Part shown: one piece after another, positions 13,101 to 20,883 of the stretch
Numbering within the stretch: position 1 is the first letter of the stretch
Layout: the number at the start of each line of letters is the position of its first letter
IMG/VR virus record: IMGVR_UViG_3300009506_000177
Coordinates: 1 to 24,983 of that record
DNA: 24,983 bases
Source: a virus
Direction: 5' to 3' (one strand)
The notes under the pieces: generated by a model
Told to the model about the DNA's origin: nothing
The model's input: the letters and a program-made list of their open reading frames with translations, nothing else
Database searches by the model: none
Translations under genes and position numbers: made by a program

Positions 13101-14925
13101 CATTAAACCAGCCAATAACATCTTTAACAATATCCAATTCAAGAAATTGATCAACAGCTAAACTGATGCGATCAGCAAGTTTGTTCACCCATTCGACTAC
13201 TTTCGCAGCAACCTCAGCAAATAAGCCAGTCTCGATGGCCATTTCTCGCCAGGCAACGATAGAGTCGGCTATACTTCCTAGCCATTCCCAAAAGCCAGAA
13301 GATCCCTTATGAACGTTGCTTATCAACTCACCGAGCGGACCTAAGAACGCTCCGACAAAGCGAATGACAATATCAATTGCCGCAGCAACGCCACGAACAA
13401 TCTTCTTGAAGTTATCAAGATGGGTAGTGCCTTCTTTAAATCTTGCAGTTAGATCTCTAAATCCATTAGCAATATCTAGTATCTGACCCTGTGATATTGG
13501 TTTGAAAATATCCCTGATCGAATCAAAGGCCGCTTTAATAACGTTAAAAGCTCCTTCGGCAATGTTCTTCACGCCGGTTAAGGCAGCAATCATTATCTTT
13601 TTAAATGTTTGCAAATGCATCGTTATGTAAGCTATTCTTTCAGAAAGCTCCGCAAACCGTTCGCTCCAAACTAAAAGATCTCCCGCCTTAACGCTTCCAA
13701 AAACTGCTTCAACAATATCTGACATGGCTTGAAGAACTCTAAGACCAGAATATAGATTTAAGATGAATGCGTCAACAACTTTTTGACGTCCACCAGTCTT
13801 CTCCCAGAATTCTAACTGCTTGTTTCGTTCGTTAGCGGATTGCTCAATAGGTATAGCAATAATATCGCCAACCTTACCCCATAGCTCTTTCGCTTGTTCA
13901 AAGTCGCCAAATATAAGACGCCATGACGCAGACCAGCCACTCTGTAAAGCTTCCTTAACAACGTCGACCAACTGAGTAACTGTCTTAATCTTGGTAGCGG
14001 CATCAAGAGCTAATTTAGCGGTCTCTTGTATAACTTTTATTTGTTCTTCATTATAGCCAAGAGCTAACAGATCTTGATCACTTAGCTCGCCTGTAAATTT
14101 GCTAAGGGTTTCCAACATGATCTCAGACGTTAACCACTGTTCTTGAAGACTGAGTCGGAAACTTCCGTTTTTCTCAATCATCTTGTCAACGTTAATGCCA
14201 TGAACTTTAGCGGTCTCGATTAGAGAATCTCTAAATACTTGACCACCCATGTTGGCATTCTCAATAGACATCCAGTCTTGAAGTCGGATAACGCCACTGG
14301 AGAGAGCTTGCGATAACTGATACTGACCTCGCGCGGCTTCCTCAGCATTAGCGCCCGATAAAGCAGCCACGTTCGACAAACCTTTAATCGCCTGAACGCT
14401 CGTGTCTAGATCAATACCGGCAGTCGTGAATCGACCAATGGCATTAGTCATCTGGCCGAAATTATAAATCGTCAAATCGGCGTATTCATTAAGCTCATCG
14501 AGGGCGGTATTTACATCTTCTAGCGTTGTTCCGTTCTTGGCTGTGTTAGCCATAATTGTCTGAACAGAGTTCAACTGGAGTTCGTATTCTTCTAGCCCAG
14601 TCTTAACTGGGTCTATAGCGATTGCGCTCGCAAGCTTCTTACCCATGTCTAATATAGCGTTTGTTATCCGATTGATAACGGTAAACGCCACAACCTGCAT
14701 AGCACTAAAGCCAGCTGAAACTTGCTGAATGCCTTGCTGCATCCCTTCAAATTGGATGCCATTAGCGGTTCTTTCTAAATGTTGCAGGCTTCTCTCCTGC
14801 TGCGACATATCGAATTGCTTCTTGAAAGAGCCGAGGTCTTTAGTAGCTCCCCCAACGCCCTGGCTAAACTTACGTGCATCGAATTCCATCTGAACGATTT
14901 CTCGTTCAACTGTTCTAGAACTCAT
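10195..14925 (-). CDS. Tape measure protein (1576 aa)
   Basis: It is the longest tail gene, placed between the assembly chaperones and the distal tail protein. The N-terminus (1-90) is a coiled coil rich in Gln, Glu and Lys; about 100-330 resembles the TP901-1-type tape measure core (GLEEYELQLNSVQTIMANTA, then a Gly/Ala-rich helical part). Long amphipathic helices follow to about 830. Residues about 835-1240 are very hydrophobic, with at least four repeats of about 60 residues marked by DIDPKQI, AMKPDVL, KMDPAVI and SMNQDEL near residues 915, 975, 1035 and 1094; this part may enter the host membrane on DNA ejection. The C-terminal part has a LGFLMDSPSRATYYVGQMAV motif common at tape measure C-termini. 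Length predicts a tail of roughly 240 nm by the usual 0.15 nm per residue. No lytic enzyme domain is seen. Confidence 0.93.
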   Translation of the reverse strand: MSSRTVEREIVQMEFDARKFSQGVGGATKDLGSFKKQFDMSQQERSLQHLERTANGIQFEGMQQGIQQVSAGFSAMQVVAFTVINRITNAILDMGKKLASAIAIDPVKTGLEEYELQLNSVQTIMANTAKNGTTLEDVNTALDELNEYADLTIYNFGQMTNAIGRFTTAGIDLDTSVQAIKGLSNVAALSGANAEEAARGQYQLSQALSSGVIRLQDWMSIENANMGGQVFRDSLIETAKVHGINVDKMIEKNGSFRLSLQEQWLTSEIMLETLSKFTGELSDQDLLALGYNEEQIKVIQETAKLALDAATKIKTVTQLVDVVKEALQSGWSASWRLIFGDFEQAKELWGKVGDIIAIPIEQSANERNKQLEFWEKTGGRQKVVDAFILNLYSGLRVLQAMSDIVEAVFGSVKAGDLLVWSERFAELSERIAYITMHLQTFKKIMIAALTGVKNIAEGAFNVIKAAFDSIRDIFKPISQGQILDIANGFRDLTARFKEGTTHLDNFKKIVRGVAAAIDIVIRFVGAFLGPLGELISNVHKGSSGFWEWLGSIADSIVAWREMAIETGLFAEVAAKVVEWVNKLADRISLAVDQFLELDIVKDVIGWFNDLTREDFIAVWETFLDVLTAIVAPFYLAAEGARYLYEELLKYEWFQNLIQWFKDLTYLKVKEWFQDAGANIREFFDSVQNSEIFLKLLEYLNTFDGRRFTTFSEEAGEQFSFLANAAEKVKNTFNEIDFTGFNESMNELGAGVKQAIVDALDWLIENAGHIDYSLIFDAIKTGVFVGIGNSLRNIASGKFLDNIIGDGSAIGGIKDSIVETLGSFQGVLTSYQTNIKADTLQKIAIAIAIFAGAILLLTWVDSEKLGIVTVAIVSMLATLFGSTAIMSKIDVRKAAGAAVAIVGIAIALAIAAVALGMISDIDPKQITQSLEAMGLGLTGLVSSIVVLGKSNSSLKAVAALTGLAVALIILGVAINQFGAMKPDVLAQGVQGVAVTLGILIGTLFALNRVGDKGLIATSLAIGDMAIGLIVLAKAVENFGKMDPAVIEQGLFTVGVALGGFAAFSQLVKPEGMFKTATAITIMAAALLLLSVTIKTLGSMNQDELINGLLGMGAALLILVAAANLMTGSIGGAIAMIIMSVALIAIAGALKLLSTLSLAELGIALLAIAGVFIVLGLAALILTPLVPVLLALGAALLLIGIGAALLGVGVFLAATGLVALAASGAAVAGVIGLIGLAIAEVIPKIATALAEGLTNFVTMIAEKAPELKEAFKTIILNMVTGFTETIPAIVEAALTMVSEILSAIAEKLPEIIQSGYDILLAFLHGIEDNIAEIVTTGLGVLTEFINGLKEGIPDLVTSAFDLLLEWLTAIDNAVVEYTPLIVEKGLAIAGHLIEGMAQGITAGAGTIKQAVLDLARAALDALGLGFLMDSPSRATYYVGQMAVAGLFNALVDGQREVRSAMLALTDAAVDELNPFERAFAEAIENEWELSPVITPVVDLDNVSEGARLADSLFRDVIFGSDGQETGDASRRASQGITDESSGVTFIQTINSPKALDNATIYRQTRTLVASRSRRAFGQ

Positions 14926-15293
14926 TCAAGCACCTCCTTAGCCAGCGCTTTGTTAAGATCTCTATAGACTTGTTTTAGAGCCGGATTAATAAAATCCTCT
15001 CCAGAAAACCAGCCGCCCGACTTTGTTGCGTGACCGTACTGGATCATGAGAACCAGCGGGGCTCTTCCGGCCATCTCGCTATTCGTCCAAATAAGACGAT
15101 AATTATGTCGATTTCCTTCAATCTTGTAGTCCCACTTAGACGCCGTTTCGCCAGTATCTTTTGGAGTGGCTCTGGAGAGAGCGGCCACACCCTCTTGTCC
15201 GTATTTCTCTAAAACCTTTCGAACATCGTGGTTCTCAAGTTTATCAAGAAACTTATGTGTCTTTCTAAATTTAGGTGTTTTAACCTTTAACAT
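14922..15293 (-). CDS. HK97 gp10-like putative neck or tail component (123 aa)
   Basis: The protein contains a basic N-terminus, a helix (LEKYGQEGVAALSRATPKDT), GETASKWDYKI and the segment IQYGHATKSGGWFSGEDFIN, an order of elements known from the HK97 gp10-like family (helix, then TPkDTG, then W-Y strands, then a Gly-rich loop and a C-terminal helix). Such proteins usually lie in the head-tail connector cluster; here the gene lies directly before the tape measure, overlapping it by 4 nt (ATGA). It may act in tail assembly or at the neck. ATG 15293 is placed at the first Met after an SD-poor stretch, so the start is less certain than the family. Confidence 0.65.
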   Translation of the reverse strand: MLKVKTPKFRKTHKFLDKLENHDVRKVLEKYGQEGVAALSRATPKDTGETASKWDYKIEGNRHNYRLIWTNSEMAGRAPLVLMIQYGHATKSGGWFSGEDFINPALKQVYRDLNKALAKEVLE

Positions 15294-15309
15294 CGCCGCG
15301 TCCTTACTG

Positions 15310-15861
15310 TTATTGAGCGGCTCGTCGTTGGGCGTTTAGGCGATATATCTCATTAATCGCTTCACGTCGAGATACTCTATTCTTCTTAGCGGGCGTTTCT
15401 TTGATTCCGCACACCTCTAGAAGCTTAAGTAGTCTGTTGAAATGCCACTTATCACACTCAAAAGGCACATTATACTTAGTCATCCAGTAATATATGACCT
15501 CACTTGTGATAATTTCTCGGTTTGGGGCGGTTCGCCCTCTCCTATTAATCGTTGTGGCTGATTGCTCGTCAGCAATATAGGCCCAAATAACAGATTTATA
15601 GCCCGTCATTAGAACTTTTGGAACTAATGGGGCAACTTTACCTATTATCATACACTCAATATAAGAAAGCTCCTGTTTTGGACCATTTACCCCCTCAATC
15701 TTCCCTTTTACTGGTAAATATGGCTTTTTCCATATAGCTTCCCACTTGCTAACGGAGATGAGAGAGTGCTCCATCTTAACTGTTGTCGAGTCGACCGAGA
15801 CAAATTCATTTGTTTTCGAGTCAAAGAACTCATTACCTTCTGGAATATATATTTCGAGCAT
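15310..15861 (-). CDS. Second tail assembly chaperone-like protein (183 aa)
   Basis: ATG 15861 follows GGAGGTGAGAG. The protein (MLEIYIPEGNEFFDSKTNEF, then KMEHSLISVSKWEAIWKKPY, then ITSEVIYYWMTKYNVPFECDKWHFNRLL, split here by spaces) has patterns I know from siphoviruses, where this gene follows the first chaperone and precedes the tape measure. It likely helps tape measure folding and tube assembly or is a minor tail protein. Unlike lambda G/GT, it has its own SD, and a TGA stands in its frame two codons before the ATG, so it is not made by frameshift. The end is basic (LNAQRRAAQ). Confidence 0.65.
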   Translation of the reverse strand: MLEIYIPEGNEFFDSKTNEFVSVDSTTVKMEHSLISVSKWEAIWKKPYLPVKGKIEGVNGPKQELSYIECMIIGKVAPLVPKVLMTGYKSVIWAYIADEQSATTINRRGRTAPNREIITSEVIYYWMTKYNVPFECDKWHFNRLLKLLEVCGIKETPAKKNRVSRREAINEIYRLNAQRRAAQ

Positions 15862-15884
15862 CTCTCACCTCCGATCCACACCAC

Positions 15885-16271
15885 TTAGTCGTTCGATTCG
15901 GGCAATGGTTTTGCGTTAGCAAAGACAACGGCCTTGAAGAATTCCTCAGAGACGCTAGCATCACGTATCATCTCCATAAATAACGCACTATAAGCAGCGG
16001 ACTGCTTGAATAGGGCCGTTTTCTCTGGCGATTTTAGAAAATGCCGGCCATCGGCGGATTTTTCTCCATAGGCCATCGATAGAACCTGCTCGAAGAGGTC
16101 CAAAATCTCGTCGGGACGCTCTTTAGCGTTAAGATTCTGAATAAATTCCTCAATCCCTTGGGGAAATTGGACCTCTAGACGAGCGCCCTCAATTTCGTTA
16201 ATATTGAAATATAGAGTATCGGTTCGTTCTTGACCATCGAAATCGATGTAAGTAACTGCTTTTTTCAACAT
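15885..16271 (-). CDS. Tail assembly chaperone (128 aa)
   Basis: The protein follows the major tail protein and has the features of the gpG-type chaperone family: KKAVTYIDFDGQERTDTLYF at the N-terminus, a helical middle (EILDLFEQVLSMAYGEKSADGR), HFLKSPEKTALFKQSAAYSAL and a C-terminal helix. It is thought to bind the tape measure during tail assembly and is not part of the virion. ATG 16271 follows AAGGAG. No slippery heptamer is evident near its 3' end. Confidence 0.75.
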   Translation of the reverse strand: MLKKAVTYIDFDGQERTDTLYFNINEIEGARLEVQFPQGIEEFIQNLNAKERPDEILDLFEQVLSMAYGEKSADGRHFLKSPEKTALFKQSAAYSALFMEMIRDASVSEEFFKAVVFANAKPLPESND

Positions 16272-16295
16272 TTCGTTTCTCCTTAAGAATATGAA

Positions 16296-16955
16296 TTAGG
16301 TGAGGAGGGCCAAGAGAGCATCGGGCAACAGAAGCGCCGGCGTAGTAACATCATCCAGCCCCCATAGTTGTCCCTCAAGCGCCGTCAAGTTGCCGGCTGT
16401 CAAAGTACGGGTATCAAAGGTCAGTTTCGAAACGGTGCCGAAATTGGTAATGCTAACCGGGGTCGTCTTAAACTCCCAGCTAAACGTTACCGTTTCAGGA
16501 CTATCGTTGATCGTATTACGACCAACCTCTGACGGCTGGGCCTTGCAGCCATAAATGCAGTGAATCTTGTAGTAAGCTTCGTCGCCGTCTTGATCGCTAC
16601 CGATACGGGTACGATAAGACAAACCAAAGGTTGAGCGACTTTGCTGTCCAATATATGTTCCCAGAAGAGTGCCGTGTGGCGCAACGCCATCACATGGCCA
16701 CCACTCGTCAGGAAACTGATAGGCTTCAAGAGAGCCGTCGAAGATTTCGGGCGAAATAAGTTGAGCATACTTAGTGTTGCCAGCCCAGAGATCGGTCGGT
16801 TCAGCGCCACCGGGTTTTTCCGTGACACTCATTAGACCTTCCCAAGCAACACCTGGGGTGTAGTCGCCTGCGCCATCGCGCACATAAAGAGTGCCACGAT
16901 CAAGTCCACTTTCGTAGAACTTCTCTGCGGAGACGTTCCAAACTAATGCAGCCAT
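16296..16955 (-). CDS. Major tail protein (219 aa)
   Basis: The position between connector genes and chaperone, the length, and the beta-rich sequence fit the tail tube protein. It begins MAALVWNVSAEKFYESGLDR and contains LYVRDGAGDYTPGVAWEGLM, an ISPEIFDGSLEAYQFPDEWW segment and FGLSYRTRIGSDQDGDEAYY, as in tube proteins that polymerise around the tape measure. The C-terminus has a short strand region and LLPDALLALL. The spacing to neighbours is about 20 bp, with an SD (AAAGGAG) before ATG 16955. Confidence 0.85.
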   Translation of the reverse strand: MAALVWNVSAEKFYESGLDRGTLYVRDGAGDYTPGVAWEGLMSVTEKPGGAEPTDLWAGNTKYAQLISPEIFDGSLEAYQFPDEWWPCDGVAPHGTLLGTYIGQQSRSTFGLSYRTRIGSDQDGDEAYYKIHCIYGCKAQPSEVGRNTINDSPETVTFSWEFKTTPVSITNFGTVSKLTFDTRTLTAGNLTALEGQLWGLDDVTTPALLLPDALLALLT

Positions 16956-16973
16956 TGTTTTAACTCCTTTAAG

Positions 16974-17306
16974 TTAAGTTACAGACACCGTGAATACGTT
17001 GTGAACAAGATCGTCTGTCTCATACTCATCGCTACTCTCGACGACAACTCCTTGACTGCCATGAAGATCGAACATGTTTCTGGCATCTGAGTTTCCATTA
17101 AGAAGACTTATCAGCATAATCTGAAAGCGTTCTCCTATAAAATATGTCGCCGAATTAGCGCTTGTAGGTACAAAAGATTTCCTCTCATACACAACGCACG
17201 GATATTGAAGAATAACGTTTCCAGACGGCTGATAATATATCGTTCTGTCTGAAAACTTGTTGGCCAGGAGAGAATGTAGACGTAGACGAATAGTATTACT
17301 ATCCAT
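16974..17306 (-). CDS. Tail completion / tail terminator-like protein (110 aa)
   Basis: The sequence has an N-terminal helix (TIRLRLHSLLANKFSDRTIY) followed by YYQPSGNVILQYPCVVYERK, a typical segment of siphovirus tail terminator-like proteins, then strands with YFIGERFQIMLISLLNGNSD and a C-terminal DLVHNVFTVSV. It lies just before the major tail protein and overlaps the previous connector gene by 8 nt. Its role would be to close the tail tube at the head end. The family match is by pattern only. Confidence 0.7.
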   Translation of the reverse strand: MDSNTIRLRLHSLLANKFSDRTIYYQPSGNVILQYPCVVYERKSFVPTSANSATYFIGERFQIMLISLLNGNSDARNMFDLHGSQGVVVESSDEYETDDLVHNVFTVSVT

Positions 17307-17613
17307 TGTACAAGCCCCCTAGAGTGAGATTGATTCGAGGTCGCTCATAAGATATAGACGCAATCTTCCACTTCCGATCATGCCATATCACATAAACGAC
17401 CTCGTTAAAGTCAATAGACTCTTTTTCAGGGACAAGTATGGACAGAATATGTTTCACCGACAATCCTTCTTGGAATCCTCCAGCAGACCATCGAGCACCA
17501 AGGCTCATCATCGTTCCAGATACTTCTATCTCATCAGTAGTAACGGTAAATATACCGGGCTCTGTCTCGACGGGGCCTCGATTCATACCAATCTTACCCT
17601 GGAATCTGGCCAT
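17299..17613 (-). CDS. Head-closure or head-tail adaptor-like protein (104 aa)
   Basis: The gene lies five bases after the capsid gene and overlaps the tail terminator-like gene by 8 nt. The protein is beta-rich (GIFTVTTDEIEVSGTMMSLG, then HILSILVPEKES, then VVYVIWHDRKWKIASISYER) and ends with PRINLTLGGLYNG. The Tyr/Trp pattern of the second half and the position suggest a small connector or head-closure protein. No adaptor-type helical protein is evident between capsid and this gene, which is unusual, unless one is missed or the adaptor is elsewhere. Confidence 0.6.
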   Translation of the reverse strand: MARFQGKIGMNRGPVETEPGIFTVTTDEIEVSGTMMSLGARWSAGGFQEGLSVKHILSILVPEKESIDFNEVVYVIWHDRKWKIASISYERPRINLTLGGLYNG

Positions 17614-17618
17614 TAGAA

Positions 17619-18749
17619 TTACGCAGTCTTAGCCGTAACGTTCTCGACAGCGATTGCACTAAGCGGACGTACCATGGCCCCGGCCAAGCGGGTTTCGTAC
17701 AGGTACTTCAGCTTATTATAATCGATATCAAAGTCATCAAAGAACGACGTTTGACCGCCCTTGTCCATGCCGACCACGTAATCCTTCAAATTAACGATAA
17801 CGCCGGCCGTCTCAATAGTGTAGGTGCCGGCAGGCAGCCCCGTCGGGTCAACTTCGCCCGCTCGGGACATAGCAGACATCGGCGGAACGTCAACAATAGC
17901 GGCCACACGAAGTGCTTCGGCTAGTTCACTAACCGAGCGATGAAGCCGTTGGTTGTTAGCATCTCGGACCAACAAAAGCTTCGTGAGAACCTCTGGTTGG
18001 CAATAGAAGGTTGGCTGACCGGAACCGCGGTAATACTGCATCTGGCTGGCAACCCAGTCAACGAAATCAACAACCTCGCTGGCCGTGAAAGCAGTAATAG
18101 CTTTCGTGTTGCCAACGTCATTGTAGATGGCGCTGATGGTGTAGGCCGGGTCGTCATTGTAGATTGGACGAACGTTGGTCTCAACGATCTTTTCGGGATC
18201 CGCACCAGAACGACCATCGCTGATTAGGATGGCGCGAGCCAATTCCTCACGCAGCATGAGACGCATTTCGGCTTTCAGCCACACAACAACGTCGAATTCA
18301 GTAATATCGATAACATCATCGCGATCCAGCGATTGTTTCTTGTAGATGGTCACCGGAGTCGTGACGCGCTTCAGAACCGCGATCACTTCGTCGACCTTGG
18401 CCGCACCAGTAACATAACCCTTCGCACGTGCAGCGTCAGGGGTCAAATCAGCATACATGCTCTTAATACGAGCAAAGGGGCGTGAAGAAGTTGCCGTAAG
18501 CACCTTCTCGACCCACGTCATTTCCCTGCTCAAATATGCAGGGCCGCCCGGACTCTCGGCCTGGGCATCGGGGAATAGATTGTCCACATCGGTGATGCTG
18601 TGCTGCAAGAAAGTCGCCTTCAACGAACCACTGCGGGTTTTGGCGGCCTCTACCAGGGCACGGCTAACGTCTTCGTGCGAGAAGCTGTTGGCTGGTTGGC
18701 CATCGCTTCCCTCGGCGAAAATCCGATGAGTCTCATTTTTTTCAAGCAT
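17619..18749 (-). CDS. Major capsid protein part with its own internal start (376 aa)
   Basis: Inside the protease-capsid frame, ATG 18749-18747 (residue 293 of the fusion) is preceded by AAGGAG with an 8-nt spacer. From there the protein reads MLEKNETHRIFAEGSDGQPA, then helical and strand regions typical of HK97-fold capsids (YLSREMTWVEKVL, AKGYVTGAAKVDE, LKAEMRLMLREELARAILIS with DGR) and the C-terminal LKDYVVGMDKGGQTSFFDDF segment. Independent translation would give excess capsid over protease, which assembly requires. The alternative is that all capsid comes from cleavage of the fusion. Confidence 0.7.
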   Translation of the reverse strand: MLEKNETHRIFAEGSDGQPANSFSHEDVSRALVEAAKTRSGSLKATFLQHSITDVDNLFPDAQAESPGGPAYLSREMTWVEKVLTATSSRPFARIKSMYADLTPDAARAKGYVTGAAKVDEVIAVLKRVTTPVTIYKKQSLDRDDVIDITEFDVVVWLKAEMRLMLREELARAILISDGRSGADPEKIVETNVRPIYNDDPAYTISAIYNDVGNTKAITAFTASEVVDFVDWVASQMQYYRGSGQPTFYCQPEVLTKLLLVRDANNQRLHRSVSELAEALRVAAIVDVPPMSAMSRAGEVDPTGLPAGTYTIETAGVIVNLKDYVVGMDKGGQTSFFDDFDIDYNKLKYLYETRLAGAMVRPLSAIAVENVTAKTA

Positions 18750-19625
18750 TTCTGAATCTCCTTGTTGTAGGTTTTCGTCTTGGCTGAGTTCTCCAGCCAT
18801 GAAATATAACAATTGTTTTTGCTCTTCGTTGAGGCTGTCGAACACTTCCTGCAGTGTCGGTCCAGTTTGATCTTCTGTCCCATCACTCGTTACTGGTGCT
18901 GGTTTACCACCCATGGCAGAATGAAGAACGACATTAAATAACAACTTTTGCTCTTCGTTGAGCGAATCAAAGACGTCGATCCCTGTTGCCTCGGCATGGG
19001 AAAGCGCGTCTTCGGCATCTGGCGGAGGATCTTCTTGTTGAATTTCCTCACCTTTTGCTTCTTCCACGACCGGTTCCTCCACCACAGGCGGAACTACTGG
19101 CTCTTCGTGAGCGATGTAGACTTCAATAGGAACTTCGGTATGAATGTAGACACCATCGGTTTTCTCGTAGGGTTCGCCGAAACCATCTACGCCATGAACG
19201 ACGACGTCGTCAATAAGTGCGCCGGGATTTTGACCGGCTAGAACGAGGCTAAATTCGCGAATCGTTCCTTTTTGGACAGCTAAAACTTGTCCAAAAGAAC
19301 CATGTTGCATGGTATTCTCTTGGAGTTCGTTGGCCCAAATCGAAAGGTGTTCTATCTCTTTGTCCTGGACCATCTGTTTAGCGTGTCGGCCTTCTGGTGT
19401 TTGATTAAAATAGGCTCGCACCCGCATTCCTGAGGGGGAGTTTGACTTTTCTAGAATTCCGTGGCCAAGATAATTCGTTATTTTATGGTCATGTCTCCAG
19501 ACCATAGGAATTGTCTGGCCGGCCTGCCAGTCGAATGCGCCATGGCGGATGACTCGTCCATCCCCGCACAAGACGTCATAAGCAGTGGCAATGCCTGAGA
19601 AATCATAGTCGGCCGAATTAGGCAT
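17619..19625 (-). CDS. Prohead protease, scaffold-like linker and major capsid protein in one frame (668 aa)
   Basis: Residues 1-165 form an HK97-type prohead protease (S78/U35-like): VWRHDH (42-47) with the catalytic His, GHGILEK, HLSIWANE (93-100) with candidate Ser95, and REFSLVLAG (123-131). Residues 165-290 are an acidic, Pro/Glu-rich linker with two copies of VFDSLNEEQK (218-227 and 261-270), a motif of scaffold or delta-domain regions. From residue 293 the HK97-fold capsid follows. The frame is continuous with no stop between the parts. The protease start at 19625 overlaps the end of the portal gene by 8 nt and has an SD AAAGGAG. Self-cleavage during maturation would release the mature capsid protein; the site cannot be read from sequence alone. 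Confidence 0.88.
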   Translation of the reverse strand: MPNSADYDFSGIATAYDVLCGDGRVIRHGAFDWQAGQTIPMVWRHDHKITNYLGHGILEKSNSPSGMRVRAYFNQTPEGRHAKQMVQDKEIEHLSIWANELQENTMQHGSFGQVLAVQKGTIREFSLVLAGQNPGALIDDVVVHGVDGFGEPYEKTDGVYIHTEVPIEVYIAHEEPVVPPVVEEPVVEEAKGEEIQQEDPPPDAEDALSHAEATGIDVFDSLNEEQKLLFNVVLHSAMGGKPAPVTSDGTEDQTGPTLQEVFDSLNEEQKQLLYFMAGELSQDENLQQGDSEMLEKNETHRIFAEGSDGQPANSFSHEDVSRALVEAAKTRSGSLKATFLQHSITDVDNLFPDAQAESPGGPAYLSREMTWVEKVLTATSSRPFARIKSMYADLTPDAARAKGYVTGAAKVDEVIAVLKRVTTPVTIYKKQSLDRDDVIDITEFDVVVWLKAEMRLMLREELARAILISDGRSGADPEKIVETNVRPIYNDDPAYTISAIYNDVGNTKAITAFTASEVVDFVDWVASQMQYYRGSGQPTFYCQPEVLTKLLLVRDANNQRLHRSVSELAEALRVAAIVDVPPMSAMSRAGEVDPTGLPAGTYTIETAGVIVNLKDYVVGMDKGGQTSFFDDFDIDYNKLKYLYETRLAGAMVRPLSAIAVENVTAKTA

Positions 19626-20871
19626 TGGGTTGCTCCTTTACATTTATCGTTGAATCTAGCTCCTTTTGTGGGGCTGTATCCGTTGGCTGATTATCAGATC
19701 GATTCAAATTCTTATTTCTAAGCTCATCAGCGCTCTGTTCTTCACGTTTAACCAAGCCGAATTCGGCTCTAACTTCATTCGAAGACATAATTTCATTCCT
19801 CGTGAGCTTGTCGGCTGCTTCCGCCATAACCTCAACTGGTGCCATTTTGAATAAACTGGGCAAACCTCGTATTGAGTTACCTTGACGAATTGCGGTTCTG
19901 CTAAAGAACGTTCCAACCATTGCTTGTGTCAAAGCATTAAGCACCGGCAACACTGTTCTATTGAGATAACTCACTAATTCTTCCTGTGAGGCCTCTCCAG
20001 TGAAGATTGTTGGTGGTACACCAAGCTGGCTGTAGAGTTGATTTGTTAATTTGTCGACCTTGTCCAGCAACGTATTAGTAGCCGGACGATTGAGCTGAGT
20101 TACTTGCTCACTTGCGTCTATGTATCCTATTCCATACTGCCGATCCTTCAGCTGAGCTTCAAGAGCGTCTAAGCGACGCCCTGCTTCTTCTGCTTTTCGT
20201 TCACTTTTTACGACATAGGGAAGTTTAACAATGATGTCTAAGCCTGGGCTATAGAATCTGCTATCCGCAACATCAAGTAAAGCTAAAGCATCGATTAGTC
20301 GTCGCATTGTTGAGTTGGATTCGTTCATAACCGGATACATGGGGTTTTGAGCGATGGCAACAAAAGACTTCGGAAGGCGTATCTCTTGGGTATCTCCGAT
20401 AGCATCATTGTAAACTCGAACGATAACGGAATCATTATACCACTGAGTTATGGATCCGACTCGAATAGATAGTATTTCAAACTGATTGTCGCCAATCGGC
20501 ATAAACTCAACTGGAACAAGAGCTGCGACACCTTCGCCAAGCATTGTCTGAACACCATCTTGTATAAAGGCTGGACCAGTTTGGTCTATGTTGGCCATAT
20601 ACGTTAGGCGATCATTAAGCTCGCTTTGTTTTACACCAACAAACTTATCGAATTCATCGACTAGAATGTGGCGTATCGGTATCGCAGCTGCGTCAATTGC
20701 TATTCTATTCTGAATCGGTGCCAACACAGAACGAGTTGAATCGTATCGCATTGCGCCTTTAGAGGCAGTAAGACTTGAGATTCGGCTTACTTGATAATCG
20801 GTAAAAATTGTAGCGGGCGTTGGTTCGCGGAAGATACTTATCGCGCGTTTTGCCCTATCCATAAAGCTCAT
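19618..20871 (-). CDS. Portal protein (HK97 type, 417 aa)
   Basis: The dodecameric portal through which DNA is packaged. Sequence marks are MRYDSTRSVLAPIQNRIAID near the N-terminus, a beta region with IRVGSITQWYND and AIAQNPMYPVMNES, the helix LIDALALLDVADSRF, a charged stem helix (SERKAEEAGRRLDALEAQLK), and LGVPPTIFTGEASQEEL with the following YLNRTVLPVLNALTQAM, typical of HK97-family portals. ATG 20871 is chosen because GGAGG is 6 nt upstream; a GTG three bases earlier is possible. The C-terminal tail is polar and probably disordered. The terminase genes normally before it would lie beyond the right edge. Confidence 0.9.
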   Translation of the reverse strand: MSFMDRAKRAISIFREPTPATIFTDYQVSRISSLTASKGAMRYDSTRSVLAPIQNRIAIDAAAIPIRHILVDEFDKFVGVKQSELNDRLTYMANIDQTGPAFIQDGVQTMLGEGVAALVPVEFMPIGDNQFEILSIRVGSITQWYNDSVIVRVYNDAIGDTQEIRLPKSFVAIAQNPMYPVMNESNSTMRRLIDALALLDVADSRFYSPGLDIIVKLPYVVKSERKAEEAGRRLDALEAQLKDRQYGIGYIDASEQVTQLNRPATNTLLDKVDKLTNQLYSQLGVPPTIFTGEASQEELVSYLNRTVLPVLNALTQAMVGTFFSRTAIRQGNSIRGLPSLFKMAPVEVMAEAADKLTRNEIMSSNEVRAEFGLVKREEQSADELRNKNLNRSDNQPTDTAPQKELDSTINVKEQPNA

Positions 20872-20883
20872 CACGATCCTCCG

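Noticed and set aside
15861-15900. Programmed frameshift joining the two tail chaperone genes
   Set aside because: The second gene has its own SD and ATG, a stop codon lies in its frame two codons before the ATG, and no slippery heptamer is seen near the end of the first.
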